Below, piece after piece: positions 52,158 to 64,000 of a stretch of DNA of 64,000 nt. Position numbers and translations under genes: made by a program. Each line of letters begins with the position of its first letter. Position 1 is the stretch's first letter. Origin of the DNA: Hirundichthys speculiger (taxonomy: Eukaryota > Chordata > Actinopteri > Beloniformes > Exocoetidae); assembly GCA_018398805.1 (NCBI GenBank), contig JAGFBZ010000739.1, positions 738,001-802,000 on the forward strand, in the 5' to 3' direction. The notes beneath the pieces were generated by a model, which did not search any database, was not told where the DNA came from, and saw only the letters and a list, made by a program, of their open reading frames with translations.

Positions 52158-53718
52158 ATTAATATTGATTATTCTCCTTAAGTCCAAGCTTTTAATGCCT
52201 AAACTCATCCTAGTTTTTACAATGCCTAAACTTTAACAATGGTTTTCAATTCCTAAACTGAATGCCACATTTCCTTTTTTTAAATGCAGCAACCTAACCG
52301 AACAATAAGTTAAAAACCAAAGTACGATACCTGAAATAGTCCTGAAAGTATGAACATTTCTCACAGAATATTCTCTCTGTGACAGTTGTGTGCTGCTTTT
52401 AAACTCCACCGCAGCCACAGTCAGTGCAGCAGGCTGCACGTTCCTGCTGGAAGGAAAAAACTAGCAATCAAACTGTTCAGCAGTATGTATCCACACAGGA
52501 CTCTGGTCAAAACCGATTAAAAATTGTTCATGACAGTTGTGGGGAAAGCCTTCAGGCAGAGAGAGAGAGTGAAAAAAAAAAACCCTGAAAAAGCACTTGA
52601 TGCTGCATTTCTTTGAGCAAGTGGGCAACGCGAGCACAGACTGTGCTAATCCCTGACACAGCTCTTCATTTCACCGTTAGCTGCAGACGTACCCTCAAAC
52701 TCACCTCTCTCCGTCTGGAGGTGCAGCCAATTCCAGTCGTTGGGCATTCATAGCTGAATAAAACCCAAAAACCCACCAAAACAAGCCCTGCCGGCCACCG
52801 GTGATGATTTATTTCCTACCAAGGAAAGTATTTATGAAAAAGCAAATTCAAAGCATTTTATTTGTACTTGTCAAATGCATGACTGTATATATTCATGGCT
52901 TCTATTTTTTATTTTATTTTTTTTAAAGTAGCAGTATTTTGGGAAGCTGGAGTCATATGCACCAGTTGTGCAGAGTCCCCCGTTATTTGATCTGGCACAT
53001 GAAGTTTTACTGCATGTGAGCTAAACTGCCACATGGCAGATCATGGAGCTCGCCGAACGTTTTCTCTTCTGGTCAATCACTATTGTCCTTTTTTTTTAAG
53101 TTTAATTACATACACACAGACTCACTGTATTTAGGAATATGATTTGCTTGAAATCTATTATTAACATGAGAAAAACATATCTCAAAGCTGCTCTATTTAT
53201 GATGAATACCTCAAATTATTCAACAAAATAACCAAATCAATGTGATTAATTTAAAAAGAACAGGTGTTTTAATGTTATATTAAGTATATAGTCTATATCT
53301 ATCTAGTCAACAGAGCCCTGTGAAGAAACTGGGCTTATTTATAGAGACGGACCGGGTACGTAACACCAGTTTTCTACCTGTGGCTGTGCTTCAGCTTCCC
53401 TGTAACCGTCAGTCTACCAGTAACCGCTACTACCAGCGGCTTCTTGGCTGATGGCTACAGAGCTCAAGCTCGTGGCTGATGGTTCAGAGCGGTAAATCCG
53501 GTCCTCTGGATGAACTCTCTGTCTTGTCACCTCCGTGAGCAGCTCCTGACGAAAGACACGACAAAAAAGGAGCAAGTTAGAAAAAGAGGGAACCGGTAGG
53601 TCAACACTGCTGTTGCTGCTCTATTTGCAAGAAAGGGAAAGAAATAAGGTGCAGAACCGACGAGGTTTATTGGACATTGGTAAGTCAGCTAAACCTGTTG
53701 CTTATTTATTAGCTAATA
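52158..53718. other. No gene seen
   Basis: AT-rich, with no recognised repeat. An A run at 52575-52584. Confidence 0.45.
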
Positions 53719-54177
53719 TTTACAATTAGAGCTGAGCGATTTTATCGATTCTGCAATATATATCTATTTTATCGAGTATCGAATATGTATTTTTCAGCCA
53801 TGAGTATCAATATTCTAAGCTCATATCAAAACCCCCGTGTCCAACCTTTAAAAGCTTGCAAGCAACATTTGCACTGTTTAAATAAATGAAACTATTTTTC
53901 TCAACAAATCTTTGATTCATTTTGTCCAGCATTTGCAAGCTGCCTGTCAGCCATATAATGTGTAATTGATGCTTTCAGTTTAATTAATTCAAACAAGGTC
54001 ATTAGAACACTCACAAGATGTCACCAAAATCACTTTGTTCCTTTAAAATCTTTCAGAAAATGATGTAAATGTATTGTAAGATGAATATCGATATTATCGA
54101 TATTTGGCTCATATCGTGAGCCAAATATCGTGTATCGTATCGCGAGATTAGTGTATCACTACAGCCCTATTTACGAT
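53719..54177. mobile_element. hAT-type MITE, 443 bp
   Basis: Element 53727-54169: TAGAGCTGAGCGATTTTATC at the left and ATCACTACAGCCCTA at the right. Flanking TTTACAAT (53719-53726) and TTTACGAT (54170-54177) match at 7 of 8. TATCGAT-type motifs cluster near both ends (CGTGTATCGTATCGCGAG on the right). Confidence 0.85.
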
Positions 54178-55935
54178 AAAGTTTTTAATCAGTGTGATGT
54201 ATTTTAACATTATCTGCTCATATGCAGTTGTAGCTCAGAGTATCCAGTTCAACTGCAGTGAATCTATGCAGCTCATTTTCTTAGTTTTTCTATTAAAGAT
54301 CTCTGGTTTGCTGTCGTGTTAAAAAAAAAAAAAAAAACTGGGAATAACATTGAAACTGGTCCTGAAGCGAAAATGTCGTTGTTTCTTGATGCAAATATTT
54401 GTAATTTGTCGTTGTGAAGTAAATACAGGCTTGTATCGTGACATTTAAAGCAGGATTCACACACAGGGCGGGGGTTCTGTTATTGAACGTCTTCTATGTT
54501 GTAACCAACCAATCAAATTTGTTCCTGCTTGCTACGCGAATAACCCGCATTCTCTGAATGAGTCTCGCCTCCGTTTGCGTTCAATTTTATTGGCTAACTC
54601 TCGCCGTAAAGCTGCAACCCAATTATCTAACACATGTGTTGAGGAGACTTTTGATGCAGTTGACGCTACGCACTTGGCCCACAGCTCAGTTCGGCAAAGG
54701 ACGACGTCACCCGAAGTCAAAGTCTACGGCGACGGACGCAGGCGACACAACGCGACTTTGTGAGTCCAGCGTAGGGGGGGCAGACGCGTGTTTTTCTCTC
54801 CTGTAGCTTCACCCACTTATTCCAGTAGAAGTAGACATGATCACCTCTTGTCGCCGTCGGCATTGATCTGATCCTCACTGAACTCACAAGAACATAACTA
54901 ACTTGTCATTTTTTGTGAGGTTCAGCTTGTTTTGTCCTTACCCACGGGCTAAATCAGTGCCTCCCCAGTCAGTGGAGTCCACGTAACTGAAGGTTTTACA
55001 TGACACCAAAATCCCCCAAATGTGGCGGTAGCGACCGGTGACGCCCGCGGTATTTGGGCGCCCCTTATTGACCAGAAAGATCAATACAACATGCAGACAC
55101 AGAAGTCAACGCAACGCAACACGAAGCCGTGCACTTTGCATAAACATAGAAGTTGCATGATTTCCGCTTCTTAAATATGACGTTGTCCCAGGATGCTGAT
55201 GGGAACGATCATCTCCAGCAGAAGGAACATCCTCCCAACTGAGCGCAGAATAGATCAACCGCCCCGTGTGGGAGATTGAATCTAAATTGCCCAATTTTGA
55301 CATTAGACAACGCTGGAGGCACCTGCTGCTGATGTTGCATGACATCTCCATGCAATCACAAGACCAGGAATGAGAGCACCAGAGGTTCACCCTTCATTAG
55401 TTAGGCTTTTAAAACTATTTCCTTCATCCTCCATGAGGGCAGTTATTCCCCAAAAACAGCAGCGGAGCCCCACAGTGCCCCTTAATCATCGGCGGGTGCT
55501 GCTGAGGTTAATCTTTATTGTTCGTGGCGATGTGAGGAGGCAGCGGGTCTCTCCTAATCCCCCTCCATGTGCCGATAGCTGCCTCCTAACAGGCAGCTAA
55601 CATGTCGTGGCACGTCTTGTTTATATAGCCTCGCAGCGAAACTCTATTTGTTGTTCCTGTGTTATGGACACAGAGATAACCCCACTCCAATGTGAACTTT
55701 AATTGCCTGCCCCCAGTGTTGGCAGAATCAGCCGAGTAGGAGTAGGAGGAGATAGCTTTGCAGTCTCTCTGACTTCACACCAAAGCAAACTGACATGAAT
55801 ATGAACCAACAAATAGGTTCATATATCAACGACTCACTCAGTTATGTCATCGCGAGCGCGCGGCAGCTGATATATGACCGTTTCTCATTTGAAACAATAA
55901 TTGGAATCATTTTAAAAAGCGCTCCTTTTGGGAAA
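54178..55935. other. No gene seen
   Basis: An A run at 54320-54336. The GC-richer interval 54540-54780 gives overlapping frames in two phases without recognisable motifs. No repeat family recognised. Confidence 0.45.
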
Positions 55936-56640
55936 AAAAAATGATAACGATTTACTGTCACAGCAGGGAATTAAGTGGGAACTCAAGAGTCGTTGTGTTT
56001 TGCAGAGATTCGCTTTTATAAATCCATAGAAAGTGAAAGAACGGTTGAGTGGAAGTGCTGCGTGCATCATGGGAGGCCCTCCAGCAGCCTCGGCCCACGG
56101 ACGTATAACTAAGGTATGGTTCAGTTGTTTGAAGAAGCACCCTGAAAAAGTTTGAAGCCTCATTTGAAAGGAGAGAAACTTAAACAAGGAGTTGGTTCCA
56201 CAAGAGAAGACCCTGATATCTAAAGTCTCCTCTTCCTCTTCAAACCACAAGTTTGCTCTGTTGGGATAATATGGTACTATTAGGTCTTTAAGGGATAATA
56301 GAACTTGGTTATTGAGTGATTTATATGTGAAGGGAATAATTTGAAGCTCTGTTCTAGATTTCACAGGGAGCCGATGAAGAGCAGGTAAAAAGGTGATCTA
56401 CCTGGATAATGCTCATCAGCCCTCTCGCTGCAGCAATTTGGATCAACTGAACACTTTTTTATCCTAATCATAAAGAATTACAGTAGCCGAGCCCAGAGGT
56501 AATAAATGAATGGGCTTCTTTTCCAGCATCTCTGTGAGACAGGAAAACCTTCAATCAGACAGTACTGAGCCGGTGACCTTTGACACTTGTTTAATGTGCC
56601 AGATTAAAGGACAAATCCTGCTCAAAAAGATGAAAAAAAA
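55936..56640 (+). repeat. Abundant teleost interspersed repeat, decayed
   Basis: GTGCTGCGTGCATCATGGGA, GGTTCCACAAGAGAAGACCC, ACAGGGAGCCGATGAAGAGC and GAATTACAGTAGCCGAGCCC occur in the order I remember from a very common fish repeat. It is non-coding here; the minus-strand frame at 55912-56364 is a by-product. The mobilisation class is unknown to me. Confidence 0.6.
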
Positions 56641-56980
56641 AACAAATAAACAAGTTCCTTGGTGTCATGCCAAATTTAACATATGAACAGAAGTAAAAAC
56701 AAATAAATAAAAAACAAAGCTCTCACAGACCTTTAGATCTTTTTTTCTAAGTGCATTTAAAATGTGAAGCTTTGCTGATACTGTACAAGTCCAACAAAGA
56801 CAACTCTTTGTATAGATAAAGGGATTTTTACTTTTGTGCTTGTGTGATCTTGTGTGCTTTCACTTTTAAAAAGTACAGTCCATAACACTCAAGATGAAAT
56901 AAGAAGAACATTTTGAGATAACTGGATTGGGTGTTTGGGATCCTGGAATCACTAAATATCTGTATCTATCTATGTATCCA

Positions 56981-57046
<66 letters not shown>

Positions 57047-57746
57047 CACTTATATATCACATATATCACTTGTAATGTGAATATTAAAACAACCTTCTTT
57101 AATCCTATATCTTTGTGTAAACAACATCATATCATGGTGCATCTCAGCAACAGGCATTTGCACCATTATTTATTTAATAATATCTAACAGAATAGGTCGA
57201 CATTTAACATCCATAAGTGCATAATCAGGATCGTAGTCGTCAGGGTTGGTGGAATAAGTGGACGTGCACAGCTGAAGGACCAGCTATGACCTTTTCTGTT
57301 CTCTTCCTGCGTGTTCTGCATGTTATTGCACAGTTCTTATTCGACAGGATGTAATTAGCATTGCACTGTTATTACTGATCAAGATAATACCGGTGTAACG
57401 CTGTTGTTTTTGCACTGAGTGTTTTAAGATTTGCACTGTTGCTATCGAACTGGACGTCATCAGGATCGCAGCGTTCTAATTTCACAGAATATCATTCTCA
57501 TATGTCACTGGGAGGATGGACATGGAAATGTTGTAGGACGGTTGTTGTGCAGAACTGGGTCCCTTAATGGCACTTGGGTAGAAAACCTTTTAAATAGATA
57601 AATATGAGTCATCTGCATGCTGCTGGAAATGTAAGCATGTTGCATCCCCTAATGTTACCTCAGTATATGTAGTTGTGTATGTTTGTCTGTTATGGCTAGG
57701 ATGGGATACGAGATGGTGAAGGATGTCATTTGACCTTTTTTGGTTT
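56641..57746. other. No gene seen; compound (TC)n(TA)n inside
   Basis: Apart from the microsatellite at 56980-57044 there is only AT-rich DNA without recognised elements. Confidence 0.45.
56980..57044. repeat. Compound microsatellite (TC)n then (TA)n
   Basis: About 13 TC units run directly into about 20 TA units. The TA half is self-complementary. Likely polymorphic in length. Confidence 0.95.
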
Positions 57747-58835
57747 CTTTTAATTAGGGATGCACGATAACCTGTTTTTTATACCGATAACTTTCAGCTC
57801 CTAAAGGCCGATACCGATAAAACACACATATACCTAAAATCATTACATCAATACTATGAATAAAATCAAAATTTGTTTTGACTTTTTAAATGAACAGATA
57901 CTTATTTTTTCCAATGAAAAACTATTGGCAAGCCTCTTAAACATTTTTGTAAAGCTATCAAACAAACCTATTTGATATCTCACATCAACTTAAATAAGGG
58001 GCATTCCTGACTAACTGATGGAAATACATCCATCAAAATTAAACACTGAAAAAGATTAACATTTCAGTGATTTTGGCTTGTGGTTCCATTTAAATTAATT
58101 AAAGTAAATGAGGTTCAGTTTATTTTTTATTTTTTAATCTCATGGAAGCTTTAGATGGGAAGAATGAGGGAGAGGGGAGACTGCTGCTGGCTTGCGCATG
58201 TTAGCATTAGCTTCCATTAGCTCACGTTAGCGCGATTTCAAAACTCCATGGTAGCGATTGTTATGTTGTAGGTGGCTGATCAGGTTTTACATATTAAAAC
58301 TTGTGCTTCCCTCCTCGTAGAATTCACTCGGAGGACTCGTCACAAATAACGACCAAACTATCTTCTTCTGAAACTTTAACGAAGCTCCATGCCGCCATGT
58401 TTGTTGTGATCAGTATGCTGTGCTGCAGGCTGCATTCAAGGTGTAACGTAAATTCCCACGTTCCCTCATTTGCTTGTCGTTCTTTCAGCTTTTTCTATTT
58501 TTTTCTTTTTTTTATGTGTAACATGAGGGGAAATACTGCAAATATCAATTCAAGTCAGCAACTACTAAAATTATGACCGAGTTAACGAGTTGTTTTCTGG
58601 CATGAGGGCGTATTCTTGATTTTCTTTATCGAGAAATCGTTTTTCTGATTATGCCGACGTCACTTGAACACAATATTTACTGCCGGTCATTTAAGGCTCA
58701 GAGGGAGTGAGGCACTGCTGTGTTGATAAAAAATATATGTTATCGGGGCTATTCGTCACGATATCTGAGTTATCGGGATGACGTCATAATTTCCTGTTAT
58801 TGGCCCGATAGTTATCGTGCACCCCTACTTGTAAT
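57747..58835. mobile_element. hAT-type non-autonomous element, 1073 bp
   Basis: Element 57755-58827: TAGGGATGCACGATAACC at the left and AGTTATCGTGCACCCCTA at the right, inverted over about 18 bp. Flanks CTTTTAAT and CTTGTAAT match at 7 of 8. CCGATAA motifs are repeated near both ends. The interior (for example the frame 58301-58576) shows no hAT catalytic motif. Confidence 0.88.
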
Positions 58836-60474
58836 CTCTAATTTAACTAACGGGGAAGTGCAAACGAAGGGGACCAGCATCCTATCCACCTTACCATTGC
58901 ATGGAAATAACTAGTGATCTGGTTGAGCGAATCGAATGTCTCAAATAAACGACAGCAGGTTTGCTTCTTGTCTTCACGACCACGTTAGCTACTTGCTCTC
59001 GAGGAACTATTGTCCTGCTCGACCTGCTGAAAAGCTCACAGCTTCTGTTATTGTGAGAATGACGATTTGGGACAAAGAGATTGATGATGTACATGTGGCA
59101 CGAGCAGTTTGTTCCGGTTATTCAAGAAGAACATTGAGAGCATTTAAGAAGAATGGCGTGCAGAGTATACACAGAGCTTTGGCAGTGGATGAAACATAAT
59201 GTTTGTTTACAGAACAGTCATCAGAACCCAAAATTGGCCCGCGTGCATTTGTAATTCTGCTTTTCTGGGGAGAACTCATTTGTTGAATGTCATTAGCTCA
59301 CCGGGTTCACTTTTCCATGAAAATAGATCACATTCATCATTGCTTTTCTTTTGCATTAAAAAAAAAAAAACGGGACAATGGAGTGCACACCATTTCCCGT
59401 TAAGGCTGGGATGGAATATGAGGCAACAGGAAGAGCCCACTGGAACTTTTTAAACCTCTTTTAAATCGCTGATTAAACTAATGTATCAGGCGTTTATGGT
59501 GGTCTTCAAAGTTCCCCCCGGGGAGCGTTTCTCAGACCGCCGCTTCTTCGCCACACTGATCTCTCCCAACAAATGCGTTCAGCCGCCAAGTGGAACGTTC
59601 GAGATACGCGCTCAAATAAAGCTTGATGAAGCTCAAAGCTCACATTATTAACAAGATTATCTCATTAAAGAGAATAATTACGTTTGATTCAATATCGTCA
59701 TTCACATTTACTGACTAATTACGCTGAGTACTTCTCCTGTGAAAAACACACCTCCTGTGGGTTTCCTCAAAGTGAGAGAAAAAAGGGTTGATTTAACTCG
59801 AAGACTTAAATGCATTAAACTTGTTAATTTTCTGTTATTAGTTTGTTTTGCAGATATTGTGCATGAGATCATCTGTCTATTATTTCCAATACCTTCCACT
59901 TTGATTCACTACAGCACCTTTGAGGTAAATAGCCTGAATTTTACTCAACTACATTTATGTGAAATATTGTGCAGTGTTTTGTTATATATAGTGTTTTGTT
60001 ATTATATATATTTAGAGACGTAAACTGAAACTCATGGTTGACTTGACAAATGCATTTAGAAACTCCTTTTGAAAAGTTTGTGAGTGTTTTTTTTCTCATA
60101 AACCTATGCAGTATGAATGAGTTCCACACTTTTGCACATCTGAATGTGAATTTGCTGTTTCTAAAATCATAGATTTCACTTCTAGGATCTACAAACCGAC
60201 CAATAAATAAATAATAAAAAAAAAATAACCACACCGTCAGTCCTGACTGGACCTGTGACTAACGTGGGGGAGAGAGGTTTAAAAGAAGATGCTACATAAT
60301 TTATGATACATCTCATAACTGTCTTTAGTTTGTATTTATTTTGTTTATTTTATGTGTGTTTCACTTTAAATATTTTGTATTCATTTACTAATTATCATTA
60401 TTACTTGCACTCACTCTTCTTCTTGTAAATGTAGGTGCACAGGAAGGCACGGTTGCACACGCACAGGCACACAG
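58836..60474. other. No gene seen
   Basis: No recognised repeat. Frames near 58936-59453 and 59739-60234 lack motifs. The interval 59440-59700 is a candidate conserved block. A runs at 59358-59370 and 60218-60227. Confidence 0.45.
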
Positions 60475-61325
60475 GGTCCCGATCTTCCTCCAGATCTGCT
60501 AAAGCTCGCTATTTAGGGATAGCTGGTAGCGGGAGGGGCGTTACCCCTGCAAAGAACGGCAATCTTTCCACCTCTCTAAACCCGCTATCCCACCTGCACT
60601 AACCACTACATTATGCATAGGAGTGGTTAGGGCGTTCCACCTGTTAAACCAACCAGTGTGTCAGCAGCCATTGCCTTTAAGAGCAGGTTGCGCTACCCGC
60701 TAACCGCTATGGAGCGTTCTTTTGATACCAGATCAGGAGCAGCTCTCATGTGCAGCTCATCTGGGACTCTGCTGTAGAGCTTCCTCCTCTTCCTTCCTCC
60801 TCCTCCTCTGCACTGATATATACATAAAAATATTTTTACACAGACAATTCCTATCGGCTACCTGAAAGTCCCAGATAGTTGGTGCGCTTCCAGTAAACAC
60901 GCTCTGGTCGTCTATGGTTTAAATGGCGAGCAAACTGTTTAAGACGATCTCTGCTATTTTCTCAGGGGTTCAACTGAGGCCAAATCACGGTTTTTATACA
61001 AGAGTTGATTTCAGAGGTAGAGCTGTTTGTGCACGTCCACATGTGACCAGGTGGACGCACATTGATGCCGTTTGGACGCATTCTTGTACGCGCCGCCATG
61101 AGGGTTGCAGGTAGTCAGACCACCCACTACCCGCTACCAGCCCCCGATCGCAAGATACACAGTTTGTGGAAAGTGCAAAAGACACGCCCATTGCCACACC
61201 TACAATGTGAGTAAGGGAGTTGGCATAACGGGTAGCCGCTTTAGCGAGCGGAAGATTGCATTAGCGGATGTTCCTGAACCTGCAATTTTCGGGTAGCGGC
61301 TAGCGGGAAGTGTACGATCGGGGCC
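60475..61325. mobile_element. Family B element, copy 3 (longest)
   Basis: An 851-bp copy with ends GGTCCCGATC and GATCGGGGCC. ACAG lies outside each end (60471-60474 and 61326-61329), which differs from the TTA flanks of copies 1 and 2. It contains the CTCCTCCTCC segment (60783-60807) and an imperfect version of the copy 1 hairpin (61098-61145). Confidence 0.8.
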
Positions 61326-63059
61326 ACAGTGTGAGTAAAGGAGGGTTCATCACAATATATTTATACATGTTTTTATATAATTTGGCATAAGAGTATGGCC
61401 TCTTTATTATTACTGGAATTAATAGAATCACAAACACACTCACAATAATGGAATCAGGCTGTATTGGACTTGGATATCAGTCACAAATCCTTTTAAGTGT
61501 TTTTTTTATATATTTATTCTACAATATGGGGATTTTATAATTACTTATGTTCTTTGGAAATAGACAGAACTGCATATGCAGTTTTTTCCATCTGTCTGTC
61601 TCCTGAGAGAGAAAAAACACTGACTTTATGGAAACCAACAACTCTGGACACGATTTTACTTTGGTATTATCTTATCCCCCTGTCTCATAGATAACTGAAT
61701 TTTGTCCTAAAAGCACAGACATCAACGGTGGAACCGAGGGTAAATATCACCCTGTAATTTGCCAAAACTATTCCCAGTCGTTACACAAACACAACGAACA
61801 CACGGTAGAGCCAAGCATCCACAGTCACGGTGAGCTCCATCATGGTAATACTGTGTCCCCAGAAACTGGGTAAGATCGCTGCACTTCTCCTTCCTGTTTA
61901 CCTTCAGTGTAAAGTATGTTGTGAATTAGCGCCATAGAAATAAAATGAACCGACACTGAACTGTAACTGTTCCTTGCGCCGGACTCACCGCCTGCACTGC
62001 AGCTCAGCCTCGTGTTTTTAACGTCGCTGCATCAAACGACTAATGGTCAATGATGCAGAGAGAATACATTTGTGTCCTGACACGTTTTGACCAAGCAGCA
62101 GTTTTATGCTACAAGGATGATTTCACACATCAGTAAGGCAACTCTTCTTCTTCTTTTCTCGTTATTGTCCGAGTGATTAATTCAAACCAATCTGTGTCCA
62201 TAAATCCTCCATCTGGTCGCAAATGGCCAAGAATGGTACGATGTGACACCATTTCACTTTATTACATCAAATTTGATAAGTTGGTGATGGAAGAATTCCT
62301 TAAAAAAACACATTTTCCAATGCAAAGACAGAAGACTGACGATGGAAATGCCTCCTTTAAACAATTAAACTGGGGAACAAAAAGAATCCGCTTTGTCAAT
62401 CATATCAAAAACGCGATGCGTGAATTCCATTCAGTGACTCAGAAGTGCAAATAAAGTCCTGGATGATGCAACGCTTACAAGGTTGTACCTCCGTCAGGCT
62501 CCCAGCTGATTCCAACAGTGAAAAGAAAGCCAGCAGCTCGGCTACATGCCAGACTTTAATAAAAGACACACACAGCGAGGACCTGAGGTGTCTGGAAACA
62601 CAGTATGTAGCATCATCAGATAAGTGGAACAATGCTGACAGTTTCCTGGAGTTTGACTTGTATTTTTTTCCTTCAAGTAGTGTTTAGTCTCCCAGTGTGA
62701 CCAGTACCAACATCGTCAGTGTAAACTTTAAACTGCTCGCCTTAATGAGGGTTCTGATTTCACTAAACAACAACAACAGCGATTTAATTACACTGTCAAG
62801 CACATCGCAGTCACTGCCACAACTGGGTTCTCTCAAGTTCCTCTGGTTTCCTCCCACATCCCAAAAAAACAAACAAAACAAAACAAAAGCATGTACTGTT
62901 TCTCGAGTTAATTAGTGATTCTAAACTGAAGCACAGAACCAACAACATGTGGCCCTGCGATGGTCTGGTGACCCCACGACCCTCAGTAGGAAGATAACCG
63001 GCACAACTGATGTTTTTTCAGCAAACTTAAAAACAAATATTAAATAAGAGTTATCTTGA
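61326..63059. other. No gene seen
   Basis: No recognised repeat or exon. The 93-codon frame 62173-62454 is lysine-rich with no motif. A short AAAAC-repeat stretch lies at 62863-62890. Confidence 0.45.
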
Positions 63060-64000
63060 AGAAAAATTCATTTAACTATGCACTCTCTTCAGAACTGCCT
63101 TATTCCTTCGTGTCATAGATTCAACAAGCTACTGGAAACATTCCTCATAGAGTTTGGTCCATATTGACATGACAGCATCACCAGTTGCTGCAGATTTGTC
63201 AGGTGCACATCCATGATGAGAATCTTTGTTCCACCACATCCCAAAGGTGCTCTACTGGACTGAGATCTGGTGACTGTGGAGGCCATTTGAAGACAGTGAA
63301 CTCATTGTCATGTTCAAGAAACCAGTCTGAGATGATTCGTGCCTTATGACATGGCACATTATCCTGCTGGAAGTATCCATCAGAAGATGGTCCACTGTGG
63401 TCATAAAGGGATGGACATGGTCAGCAACAATACTCAGGCAGGCTGTGGTGTTGATGCGATGCTCAGTTGGTACTAATGGACCCAAAGTGTGGCAGGAAAA
63501 TGTCCCCCACACCATTACACCACCACCACAGCAGCAGTCTGAACCGTTGATACAAGGCAGGATGGATCCATGCTTTCATGTTCTTGACACCAAATTCAAC
63601 TCTACAATCTGAATGTCTCAGCAGAAATCCAGACTCATCAGTGTCCAGTCTTGGTGAGTCTGTGTGAATTGCTGTCTCAGTTTCTTGTTCTCAGCTGACA
63701 GGAGTCACACCTGCTGTGGTCTTCTGCTGCTGTAGTCCATCCACCTCAAAGTTCAATGTGTTGTACGTTCAGAGATGCTCTTCTGCAGACCTCGGTTGTA
63801 ACCAGTGGTTATTTGAGTTACAGTTGTCTTTCTATCAGCTCCAACCAGTCTGGTCCTTCTCCTCTGACCTCTGACCTCTGGCATCAACAAGGCATTTGTT
63901 ACCACAGAACTGCCGCTCACTGCATATTTTCTCTTTTCCAGACCATTCTCTGTAAACCTAGAGATGGTTGTGGTGAAAAATCCCAGTAGATCAGCAGTTT
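63060..64000 (-). mobile_element. Tc1-like transposon, minus strand, cut by window end
   Basis: On the minus strand a transposase remnant is visible. The block VWGTFSCHTLGPLVPTEHRI (63515 down to about 63450) is followed, after frame changes, by WPPQSPDLSPVEHLWDVVEQ (about 63286-63225), which includes the third catalytic acid (E of VEHLW), then C-terminal traces to about 63080. Upstream parts run toward 64000 with terminal-region-like sequence (CTGCTGATCTACTGGGATTT on minus). Frameshifts and stops make it inactive. The far end lies outside the window. Confidence 0.85.

Noticed and set aside
55912..56364. 150-codon minus-strand frame
   Set aside because: Antisense across a recognised interspersed fish repeat; not a conserved protein.

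Overview
The window looks like about 64 kb of teleost fish nuclear DNA, probably from a percomorph-type genome. The evidence is the repeat content: decayed Tc1-type transposons, hAT, pogo/Tigger and PIF/Harbinger-type non-autonomous elements, several non-LTR retrotransposon (LINE) fragments and tRNA-derived SINEs of kinds abundant in fish, set in AT-rich, microsatellite-dotted DNA. No long open frame reads as a host protein and no exon series could be recognised. The only convincing host gene is a tRNA-Gly(TCC) on the minus strand at 7015-7086. The window is best read as intergenic or deep intronic sequence. No previously undescribed biological system was found; the main content is a layered record of transposon insertions.

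Layout. 1-4.6 kb: a broken LINE reverse transcriptase (1172-2300), then a second, minus-strand LINE (2580-4040) split by a 741-bp TA-flanked MITE that carries another repeat (family A) inside it, then a SINE with a 13-bp target duplication. 4.6-9 kb: family A copies, a 'TTTTATTTGTATAGCG' repeat, the tRNA, a BED-finger fragment and a Tc1 remnant. 10-18.5 kb: family B (copies 1 and 2), a Tc1 split by a 1.4-kb block, and a LINE pierced by family B and by a hAT MITE. 20-27 kb: family C, a Harbinger-like inverted-repeat element, a nearly full-length dead Tc1 and an 886-bp hAT element. 27-36 kb: hAT MITEs, SINEs with target duplications, an inverted-repeat element and an L1-like ORF2 fragment split by a hAT MITE. 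37-50 kb: hAT elements (one with family C nested inside), a BED-finger open frame, a 508-bp-spaced duplicate pair and the second copy of the composite MITE. 50-64 kb: family A, two hAT elements with 8-bp target duplications, family B copy 3 and a minus-strand Tc1 cut by the window end.

The elements do not cooperate functionally; their value is stratigraphic, because nesting and target-site duplications give relative ages. Several single-copy blocks (about 21.8-22.15, 26.6-27.15, 28.0-28.35, 33.7-34.05 and 59.45-59.7 kb) hold no recognisable repeat and are the places where conserved regulatory DNA could sit, but conservation cannot be judged from one sequence. Family assignments marked as recognition rest on remembered repeat families, not on a search.
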